Shown: positions 1-5,409 of the stretch, piece after piece
Layout: each line of letters opens with the position of its first letter
Numbering within the stretch: position 1 is the stretch's first letter
Source: Spirochaeta sp.
Lineage (GTDB): Bacteria; Spirochaetota; Spirochaetia; Sphaerochaetales; Sphaerochaetaceae
Reading direction: 5' to 3'
Assembly: GCA_020054965.1 (NCBI GenBank)
Contig: JAIMZO010000076.1
Coordinates: 1 to 7,224, forward strand
DNA: 7,224 nt
The notes under the pieces: generated by a model
The model's database searches: none
Told to the model about the DNA's origin: nothing
The model's input: only the letters and a program-made list of their open reading frames with translations
Translations under genes and position numbers: made by a program

Positions 1-461
1 ATCACCTCATCAGCGATTTCCCGCATTTCCTCCTCCATGATCAGGAGTTCTTTTGTTCGTGCACCCATGATCACCGTCACCTCATTGCCGGCTTTCTTCA
101 TGCCTTCCACAATAGGAAAGAGCGGGGCAACTCCAATGCCTCCCCCTACACAGACAACCTTTCCATATTTCTTGATGTCGGTTGGCTTGCCAAGAGGGCC
201 CAACAGGTTTTCGATGATATCCCCAGGCTCGAGCAGCGCAAGACGGTGGGTTGTCTCTCCCACTGCCTGGAAGATCAAGGTAATTGAACCTTTTACAGGA
301 TCTGCATTGGCTATGGTCAAAGGAATACGTTCGTCAAATTCCCCACCCATCTGCAGGATGATGAATTGACCGGGTTTTCTTGCCTCTGCGATCTCAGGGG
401 CTTCAATCTCCATGCGGAACACTTCCTTCGATAACCGTTGTTTAGCCAAAATTTTGTTCAT
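1..461 (-). CDS. nfnA: NfnA/PyrK-like FAD/NAD-binding electron-transfer subunit (partial, N-terminal part)
   Basis: The first 153 residues of a flavoprotein of the ferredoxin-NADP reductase fold; the C-terminus lies beyond the left edge. It begins MNKILAKQRLSKEVFRMEIE. Residues 1-95 form the FAD-binding beta-barrel, with the flavin-contacting stretch ERIPLTIA at 44-51. Residues 100-135 begin the NAD(P)-binding domain, with the glycine-rich VGGGIGVAPL at 105-114. In this family (annotated as sulfide/dihydroorotate dehydrogenase-like FAD/NAD-binding protein) the subunit normally pairs with a GltA/NfnB-type flavoprotein to form NADH-dependent ferredoxin:NADP+ oxidoreductase, which is cytoplasmic and electron-bifurcating. 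The missing C-terminus should carry the [2Fe-2S] cysteines and the partner gene would be expected just beyond the left edge; both are inferences. The start is supported by a strong ribosome-binding site, GAGGAGA at 466-472, four bases before the ATG. PyrK, the pyrimidine-pathway relative, is the main alternative, but no pyr gene is visible and the wording of the sequence fits NfnA better. Confidence 0.82.
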   Translation of the reverse strand, partial: MNKILAKQRLSKEVFRMEIEAPEIAEARKPGQFIILQMGGEFDERIPLTIANADPVKGSITLIFQAVGETTHRLALLEPGDIIENLLGPLGKPTDIKKYGKVVCVGGGIGVAPLFPIVEGMKKAGNEVTVIMGARTKELLIMEEEMREIADEV

Positions 462-615
462 GTCTTCTCCTCAGCATGATATCTTGACATACCGAAACCT
501 TCCGACAAGGATGCAGATCAGGATCATGCACACTGCACGTGGAAAATATCGCTAATGCTGTCTTACTACGTTGTATTTAGTATTCTTTTATCACTCTGTA
601 GTGTCAAGTATGTCT

Positions 616-639
616 TGCCCAACTCCTTTGGAGCTGGCA
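616..639 (+). promoter_or_regulatory. Leader hairpin upstream of the cupin gene
   Basis: Imperfect stem with a three-base loop (TTT at 627-629). CTCC pairs with GGAG, then, past one A/C mismatch, CA pairs with TG, and past one bulged C, TGC pairs with GCA. It ends 11 bases before the cupin ribosome-binding site. The left-arm CTCCT (623-627) is also complementary to AGGAG of that site (650-654), so an alternative fold hiding the site is possible. The structure is seen in the sequence; any regulatory role is inference. Confidence 0.35.
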
Positions 640-650
640 CACTACACATA

Positions 651-657
651 GGAGGAG
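651..657 (+). promoter_or_regulatory. Ribosome-binding site deciding the cupin start
   Basis: GGAGGAG, five bases before the ATG at 663, is a near-ideal Shine-Dalgarno sequence. It fixes the start at 663 rather than at the in-frame ATG at 555, which has no such site. Confidence 0.85.
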
Positions 658-662
658 TAACC

Positions 663-1007
663 ATGATCAAAAAATCAACAACCATGCAAGTAACCATTAA
701 AGAGAAAATGCGGGAAGGAACAGGACAGGCCGTCCTGAAAGCCCTCGCTGAAGAAGGCAGTGTCGCCCATTGCAGACTCTTCTCCGAGATTCGTCTGGAG
801 AAAGGCTGCAGCATCGGGGAACACAATCATGTAAACGAGACTGAGTATTACTGGATAACCTCAGGGAAAGGCATTGTTACTGAAGTCGATGGTGACAAGG
901 TCGTGGAGAAAGGAGACTTGGTCATCACCGGCGGTGGCGCAAGTCACGCAATCAGGAATGAGGAAGCAGAGCCCCTTACCTTCCTGGCCCTGATCATTCT
1001 CGACTGA
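663..1007 (+). CDS. Small single-domain cupin protein (114 aa)
   Basis: A one-domain cupin of unknown substrate. Cupin motif 1, G(X)5HXH(X)4E(X)6G, is matched exactly by G48, H54, H56, E61 and G68. Motif 2, G(X)5PXG(X)2H(X)3N, is matched by G84, G92, H95 and N99, with glycine in place of the usual proline. The predicted metal ligands H54, H56, E61 and H95 are all present, so a metal-binding beta-barrel is likely. The motifs are about 15 residues apart, the short spacing typical of small prokaryotic cupins. There is no signal peptide, membrane segment or DNA-binding domain, which points to a soluble cytoplasmic protein. Such proteins can be isomerases, dioxygenases or ligand sensors, and the sequence does not say which. 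It is divergent from the nfnA-like gene and convergent with hsp20, so it is probably transcribed alone. Confidence is high for the fold and low for any specific activity. Confidence 0.88.
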   Translation: MIKKSTTMQVTIKEKMREGTGQAVLKALAEEGSVAHCRLFSEIRLEKGCSIGEHNHVNETEYYWITSGKGIVTEVDGDKVVEKGDLVITGGGASHAIRNEEAEPLTFLALIILD

Positions 1008-1019
1008 CATAGACACAAG

Positions 1020-1045
1020 ACAGCCTGCAGAAACCTGCAGGCTGT
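1020..1045. terminator. Hairpin between convergent cupin and hsp20 genes, probable bidirectional terminator
   Basis: A perfect 11-bp stem, ACAGCCTGCAG / CTGCAGGCTGT, with a four-base loop (AAAC on the plus strand). It starts 12 bases after the cupin stop and lies 42 bases past the hsp20 stop on the other strand. Position and stability fit a shared terminator. Neither side has a strong T tract (TCTATGC on the plus side, CTTGTGTCT on the minus side), so intrinsic termination may be incomplete in both directions. Confidence 0.6.
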
Positions 1046-1087
1046 TCTATGCAAAGGGGTGGATACTGCGCTACACGGAGTACTTTC

Positions 1088-1513
1088 TTACTTGATCTTT
1101 ACTTCAATGGACTTTGGAAGTACTTCTTTTTTCTTCGGAAGGGTGATGGTCAGGACACCGTCGGCGAACTCGCCTTCGATCTTTTCTTCATCAATATCCT
1201 CGGGAAGACTGAAGGAACGCTCAAACTTCTTGAAGTATCGCTCACGAACCAGGTTCTTCTGCTTTTCATCTGCACTCTTCAGGTTTTGCTTGTCACTGCT
1301 GATCGTCAGGACATGCTTCTCGATATTGACACTTACCTCTTCCTGCCTATACCCAGCAAGTTCAGCTTCAATCACATACGCTTTCTCGGTTTCATAGATA
1401 TCTACTGGGGGAATTTTACTTCGATTGGTGCCCCAGTCAGCCCAAAGGTCCTTAAACAAGGAATCAAATTCCGAAACAGGGTTGCTGTCATTGTACGTTA
1501 CATAATATTTCAT
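1088..1513 (-). CDS. hsp20: Hsp20 / alpha-crystallin family small heat-shock protein
   Basis: A 141-residue ATP-independent holdase chaperone that binds unfolding proteins in the cytoplasm for later refolding by DnaK/ClpB-type systems (known for the family). Residues 1-33 are the variable N-terminal arm, rich in aromatic residues. The alpha-crystallin domain runs from about 36 to 127, with the family signature GVLTITLPK at 119-127. The C-terminal tail carries an I-x-V anchoring motif, IEV at 136-138, used for oligomer assembly. The length is normal for bacterial Hsp20. The start is supported by GGAGG at 1521-1525, seven bases before the ATG. The gene is preceded by a sigma-54 promoter at 1565-1581 and probably forms its own transcription unit, despite lying downstream of purL on the same strand. 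I see no CIRCE (HrcA) inverted repeat and no sigma-32-like promoter. Confidence 0.95.
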   Translation of the reverse strand: MKYYVTYNDSNPVSEFDSLFKDLWADWGTNRSKIPPVDIYETEKAYVIEAELAGYRQEEVSVNIEKHVLTISSDKQNLKSADEKQKNLVRERYFKKFERSFSLPEDIDEEKIEGEFADGVLTITLPKKKEVLPKSIEVKIK

Positions 1514-1564
1514 GTTGACACCTCCATATGGTCATTGTGTTTCATTTTTCTACACAAAGTAGAA

Positions 1565-1581
1565 TGCAATCAGCGTGCCAA
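1565..1581 (-). promoter_or_regulatory. Sigma-54 (RpoN) -24/-12 promoter for hsp20
   Basis: Read on the minus strand, this is TTGGCACG, CTGA, TTGCA. It matches the published consensus TGGCACG-N4-TTGCW at every specified position. The invariant GG (1579-1578) and GC (1567-1566) are separated by exactly 10 bases, as sigma-54 requires. The predicted transcription start is near 1554, giving a leader of about 40 bases before the hsp20 ATG at 1513, which includes the ribosome-binding site. The match and spacing are seen directly; activity is inferred. Sigma-54 promoters need an AAA+ enhancer-binding activator, and none is encoded in this window. Confidence 0.8.
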
Positions 1582-1687
1582 ATTCTCATTCATCCATATA
1601 TTTTTACATAATAAATATTTAATTCCTTATATTTTATTAAATTATCAACTCGTAAACTAATCTGCAACATCCATCATACATTCTCTC

Positions 1688-1698
1688 ATTATATACCA
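1688..1698 (-). promoter_or_regulatory. Possible extended -10 sigma-70 promoter upstream of hsp20
   Basis: On the minus strand the sequence TGGTATATAAT contains a perfect TATAAT (1693-1688). Alternatively it reads as an extended -10, TGG followed by TATATA. No good -35 hexamer lies 16-19 bases upstream. If active, it would give an hsp20 leader of about 165 bases running through the sigma-54 element. The AT-rich surroundings make a chance match quite possible. Confidence 0.35.
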
Positions 1699-1714
1699 CT
1701 TTCACTTGCATTGA

Positions 1715-1767
1715 GTCATATTGACACAAGAGGGTCAAGAAAAAAACCTTATTGTCACCATCTGACA
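1715..1767. promoter_or_regulatory. Cluster of TGAC/GTCA half-sites upstream of hsp20
   Basis: Five half-sites occur in about 53 bases: GTCA at 1715, TGAC at 1722, GTCA at 1734, GTCA at 1754 and TGAC at 1763. They form inverted pairs: GTCA-TAT-TGAC (1715-1725), TTGAC-N8-GTCAA (1721-1738) and TGTCA-N5-TGACA (1753-1767). The octamer TGACACAA is repeated directly at 1722 and 1763, 41 bases apart, close to four helical turns. The cluster lies about 160-215 bases upstream of the predicted sigma-54 start, a normal distance for an enhancer. Part of it may instead be the purL terminator. Confidence 0.35.
1740..1767 (-). terminator. Weak candidate intrinsic terminator of the purine operon
   Basis: On the minus strand, seven bases after the purL stop codon, a short inverted repeat (TGTCA, loop GATGG, TGACA) is followed by ATAAGG and then seven T residues (1746-1740). 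The layout resembles a Rho-independent terminator, but the stem has only five base pairs and is separated from the T tract by six bases. Read-through from purL into hsp20 is therefore possible. Confidence 0.4.
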
Positions 1768-1773
1768 CAATTC

Positions 1774-4700
1774 CTAGGAAAAATAGCGAACAGCACCCCA
1801 AAACAACCCAGCATCAGGGACTGAAGGAGTGTTTGTGTAGAGCCGGCTCACAATCCTCTCGCTGTGAGCCATCCGTCCAAAGACTTTTCCATCCTGACTG
1901 CTTATTCCCTCAATTGCCCAAAGAGAGCCGTTGGGGGCAAGTGGCTTGCCTCTCTCATCGACATACTGCGTTGCAATCTGCCCATGCTTCCCGAGTTTTT
2001 CCAGTGTCTCAACAGATGCAAAGAAATTCCCTTCCCCATGGCTGATGGGAATCAACTGTGTATCCCCTACCTGGTAGGCTCCCATCCACGGGGAGAGCAC
2101 AGAAGAGACCCGGCAATGGACCAGCGAGGAGATATGGTGCCCTTGGATATTCTCAATCAATAAAGGGTCTCCCGTTTGGGGCTCTGTGACTGCTCCATGC
2201 GGCAACAAGCCAACTTGAAGCAAGGCCTGGAACCCATTGCAGATACCCCCTACCAATCCATCGCGCTCATTCAAGAGTGATTGGATCTCTTTCGTGACCA
2301 GTTCATTACGCAAAAAGGTAGCAATCAGCTTGCCCGAACCGTCAGGTTCATCGCTGGCGGAAAAACCTCCACTGAGAAACAGGATCTGGGACTCTGACAG
2401 AATCCGTGTGAATTGCTTGATGCTTGAGGCAATCCGGTTAGGGCCCATCGTGTTGATCACAAAGATCTCCGGTTCCCCGCCACAATATTCCCAAGCCCGT
2501 TCCACATCATATTCACAGTTGGTTCCCTCGAAGACCGGAAGCAGGATCCTCGGCTTCTTCTTTGGATAACGGGAATGTGTATTCAATCGCTTGTGATACT
2601 CCAGAGAGGGAATGGGTTGTTCATCCCTTGTTGGATTGACCGATCCATAGACCGAGGAGAGCGGGGAGAGCAGCCACTGTTCCACGGTGGCAAGGTCCAC
2701 TGAGAAACAGGGGAAGCAGAGTTGTTCAGCCTTGATGGTACGCCCGATGGGGACCCCGATGTGCCGGTCCATTGGATCCAATTCCAGCAAAAAGGCACCA
2801 TAGCGCTTTTCCTGCAGATTTTCCTTTGTGGTAAGCTCACAGCCGATTCGGTTTCCCAGTGCCATCTTTGCCACTGCTTCGGCAATACCTCCATAGCCAA
2901 GGGCATAGGCACTGAGTGCTTTTGCCTGTTTCACTTCTGCAAATAACGCAGGTAGGTCCTCTTCCTTGTCACAAGAGAGCAATACCAGCGTCGAGCCAAT
3001 CCGTTTGAATTCCTGGGAAACCAAGCTATGGGCGTCAGTCTTCGATACTGCAAAACTCACCAAGGTAGGAGGAACATCAATATCCTGGAACGTGCCACTC
3101 ATGGAATCCTTGCCTCCGATGGCAGCCACCGAGAATAACTTCTGTGCCTTGTAGGCACCAAGAAGTGCCGCCATTGGAATACCCCACCTCACAGGGTCAG
3201 TACCAACCCTACCAAAATACTCCTGGAAGGAGAGGTACGTCTCTGCAAGGTCACCTCCACAAGCCACCACCTTTGCAAGAGAATGCACCACAGAAGTGAA
3301 TGCCCCTTGATAGGGGTTCTCACTCATCACGTAGGGATCATACCCCCAGGAAGCCAGCGTCACAGTCCTGGACTCCCCTCGTCTGAGGGGAATTGTGGAT
3401 GCAATACACTGCGCTGGTGTCCTCTGGTACTTCCCCCCAAAGGGATAGTGCATAGTAGTGGATCCAATGGTACTGTCAAATCGTTGAGCCAAGGGTTGCT
3501 TGCTTGCCACATTCAAGTCTTCCAAGAGTCTCCTGAAGGCTGATGCATCAAATGGTGGAGCAGGAGCTTCCTTTTTCCTTGCTGCAAGGGGAATCGATAC
3601 GGTTGTGTGCTTTGCTGCCCCATTGCTGTCCAGCAGCCTTCGCTGTAAATCGACAAGCTTCTGTCCCTGGTAGAGCATGATCAAGTGAGGGGACCCTGTA
3701 ACGGTTGCCACCACGGTTGCCTCAAGGTTTTCCCCTTCAGCCAGGCGGATGAACGCCTCTGCATCGCTCTCTTCCACCACCATCGCCATACGTTCCTGAC
3801 TCTCACTGATGGCTCGTTCTGTCCCATCCAAACCTGCATATTTGACCGGGATCCTGTCCAGGTCAATGACAAGCCCGTCAGCAAGCTCACCGATTGCAAC
3901 ACTCACCCCACCGGCACCAAAGTCATTGCATCGCTTGATCATACTGATGGCTTCTGGATTACGCATCAATCTCTGCAGTTTGCGCTCCTCTGGTGCATTC
4001 CCTTTCTGTACTTCAGCCCCGCATGATTCGAGGGATTGTGTATCGTGTCCTTTGGAGGAACCTGTGGCCCCCCCACACCCATCTCTTCCCGTACGTCCCC
4101 CCACCAACACTACCAGATCACCAGGAGCAGGTCGCTCCCGCCTGACATAGCGTTGGGGTACACAACCAAGGACAAAGCCAAGTTCCATATGCTTGGCGAT
4201 GAAGTTTGGATGGTACACTTCCTCAACCAGGCTGGTTGCCAAGCCTATCTGATTACCGTAGGAGCTGTATCCCTGGCTGGAGCGTAGGGCAATCGTCCGC
4301 TGGGGGAGTTTTCCTTCCATGGTCTGGGAGAGCGGGATACGCGGATCTGCACTACCGGAGATTCTCATAGCCTGGTGGACAAAGGCCCTCCCTGAAAGGG
4401 GATCCCTGATTGCCCCGCCTATACAGGTAGCCGCTCCCCCAAAGGGTTCGATCTCGGTCGGGTGATTGTGTGTCTCATTCTTGAACTGCAACAGGTATGG
4501 CTCCAAGCCGTCGGGGGTATCCACGGCAATCCTCACCGAGCATGCATTGATCTCCTCAGAGAGGTCCAGGTTTTCCAGCTTCCCTTTCTTCTTGAGTACC
4601 TTCGCAGCTATGGTTGCCAGGTCCATCAGGCTCACTGGGTTGTCTCTGCCCAATTGATTCCTGTCCTCCAGGTAGGACGCATAGGTCGCTGCAATCTCTG

Positions 4701-5409
4701 GGTCTTCAATGGTTACCTTATCCAACTGGGTCAAGAATGTGGTATGCCGACAATGGTCCGACCAATAGGTGTCGATGACCCTCAGTTCCGTATAGGTGGG
4801 GTCCCTCCCTATTTCACGGAAGTGGTTCTGAACCACGGCAAGGTCCGCTGCATCCATTGCCAATCGGTAGGTAGATTTCGTCTTCTCATGATCTGTGGAA
4901 AAACGGAAATCATGGATCACAGGAGGAAACGCGGGTGGCTCAATTTCAGCTGTCAGATGCTCAGGAAGGAGAAACGATACCTCCCTTGCCTCAACAGGAT
5001 TGATGAGGTAGGTCCGAATCTTCTCTTTCTCCTCTCCCGTAAACGTTCCATCGAAACCATAGATGGTGGCGCATCTGATGGTTGCTTCTCTTTCATCCTC
5101 CAGGAGTAATCGCAAGGAGAGCTGTACAGCTGCTGCTCTCTGGTCGAATTGCCCTTCATGCATCTGGATTGCCAGCATCCAATCGCTGGGAGGCAATTCC
5201 TGGAGTATCTCATCCCTTCCGGGCAACATCAGGATACGGTTGCAGAGTGACCTGAAGTCCTCTTCTCCGAGATGCTCAACATCATAGCGATAGTATATAC
5301 GTAGCCCTTCCAGATTTTGTATGTCAAGAAACTGAGACAACTCAGCAGACAGTGCCTGCTCTCTCTGGCGAAACTCACGCCTACGGGTTATGTACACACG
5401 ACGAACCAT
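1774..5409 (-). CDS. purL: Phosphoribosylformylglycinamidine synthase, single-chain clade II PurL
   Basis: This 1211-residue cytoplasmic enzyme catalyses step 4 of purine synthesis: FGAR + glutamine + ATP to FGAM + glutamate + ADP. The N-terminal region (about 1-200) leads into the synthase linker motif DTYWSDHCRHTTF at 213-225. The first synthase half carries ETHNHPTEIEPFGGAATCIGG at 312-332 and DFGAGGVSVAIGELADGL at 496-513. The second half spans roughly 640-930, with GGKDSMSGT at 765-773. A linker leads to a class I glutaminase domain from about 953. There Cys1057 (GGICNGF) is the nucleophile and His1124/Glu1126 (SHGEG) complete the triad. All key residues are present. Length and wording fit the single-polypeptide type of Clostridia and Treponema, so separate purS and purQ genes are not expected. 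The start MVRRVYI is chosen because AGGAGG (5416-5421) lies six bases upstream and family members begin similarly. The frame stays open to 5538, but that extension lies inside purD. The gene overlaps purD by 29 bases and is last in the purine cluster. Confidence 0.96.
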   Translation of the reverse strand: MVRRVYITRRREFRQREQALSAELSQFLDIQNLEGLRIYYRYDVEHLGEEDFRSLCNRILMLPGRDEILQELPPSDWMLAIQMHEGQFDQRAAAVQLSLRLLLEDEREATIRCATIYGFDGTFTGEEKEKIRTYLINPVEAREVSFLLPEHLTAEIEPPAFPPVIHDFRFSTDHEKTKSTYRLAMDAADLAVVQNHFREIGRDPTYTELRVIDTYWSDHCRHTTFLTQLDKVTIEDPEIAATYASYLEDRNQLGRDNPVSLMDLATIAAKVLKKKGKLENLDLSEEINACSVRIAVDTPDGLEPYLLQFKNETHNHPTEIEPFGGAATCIGGAIRDPLSGRAFVHQAMRISGSADPRIPLSQTMEGKLPQRTIALRSSQGYSSYGNQIGLATSLVEEVYHPNFIAKHMELGFVLGCVPQRYVRRERPAPGDLVVLVGGRTGRDGCGGATGSSKGHDTQSLESCGAEVQKGNAPEERKLQRLMRNPEAISMIKRCNDFGAGGVSVAIGELADGLVIDLDRIPVKYAGLDGTERAISESQERMAMVVEESDAEAFIRLAEGENLEATVVATVTGSPHLIMLYQGQKLVDLQRRLLDSNGAAKHTTVSIPLAARKKEAPAPPFDASAFRRLLEDLNVASKQPLAQRFDSTIGSTTMHYPFGGKYQRTPAQCIASTIPLRRGESRTVTLASWGYDPYVMSENPYQGAFTSVVHSLAKVVACGGDLAETYLSFQEYFGRVGTDPVRWGIPMAALLGAYKAQKLFSVAAIGGKDSMSGTFQDIDVPPTLVSFAVSKTDAHSLVSQEFKRIGSTLVLLSCDKEEDLPALFAEVKQAKALSAYALGYGGIAEAVAKMALGNRIGCELTTKENLQEKRYGAFLLELDPMDRHIGVPIGRTIKAEQLCFPCFSVDLATVEQWLLSPLSSVYGSVNPTRDEQPIPSLEYHKRLNTHSRYPKKKPRILLPVFEGTNCEYDVERAWEYCGGEPEIFVINTMGPNRIASSIKQFTRILSESQILFLSGGFSASDEPDGSGKLIATFLRNELVTKEIQSLLNERDGLVGGICNGFQALLQVGLLPHGAVTEPQTGDPLLIENIQGHHISSLVHCRVSSVLSPWMGAYQVGDTQLIPISHGEGNFFASVETLEKLGKHGQIATQYVDERGKPLAPNGSLWAIEGISSQDGKVFGRMAHSERIVSRLYTNTPSVPDAGLFWGAVRYFS

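Larger units (their letters stand above)
462..662. other. Divergent intergenic region between the nfnA-like gene and the cupin gene
   Basis: This 201-base stretch must hold the promoters of both divergent genes. An AT-rich segment at about 560-593 is the likeliest core promoter area for the cupin gene, but I could not assign a convincing -35/-10 pair on either strand. An imperfect inverted repeat lies at 512-530 (TGCAGATC, AG, then GATCATGCA, with one extra base in the right arm) and could be an operator. A hairpin at 616-639 lies in the cupin leader. No ORF here has a ribosome-binding site. Confidence 0.5.

Noticed and set aside
484..512. TTGACA at 484-489 on the plus strand as a -35 for the cupin gene.
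   Set aside because: At 17 bases spacing the -10 position reads AAGGAT, a poor match, and the leader would be unusually long.
635..649. A TGGCAC element in the cupin leader resembling the -24 half of a sigma-54 promoter.
   Set aside because: Ten bases after its GG the sequence is AT instead of the required GC, and the implied start would fall almost on the cupin ribosome-binding site.
555..662. Upstream extension of the cupin ORF to an ATG at 555, giving a hydrophobic N-terminus that could pass for a signal peptide.
   Set aside because: No ribosome-binding site precedes 555, the segment falls in the AT-rich promoter area, and GGAGGAG is placed exactly for the ATG at 663.
1049..1660. A 203-codon plus-strand ORF across the hsp20 gene.
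   Set aside because: It is antisense to the well-supported Hsp20 frame, has no ribosome-binding site or recognisable domain, and runs into AT-rich intergenic DNA.
1012..1731. The 9-mer GACACAAGA on both sides of hsp20 (1012-1020 and 1723-1731), as possible repeat ends of a mobile unit.
   Set aside because: The copies are short and direct, lie in a terminator flank and a regulatory region, and no transposase or target duplication is present; chance is the better explanation.
4462..5109. A 215-codon plus-strand ORF inside purL.
   Set aside because: It is a shadow of the purL coding frame, with no family resemblance or translation signal.
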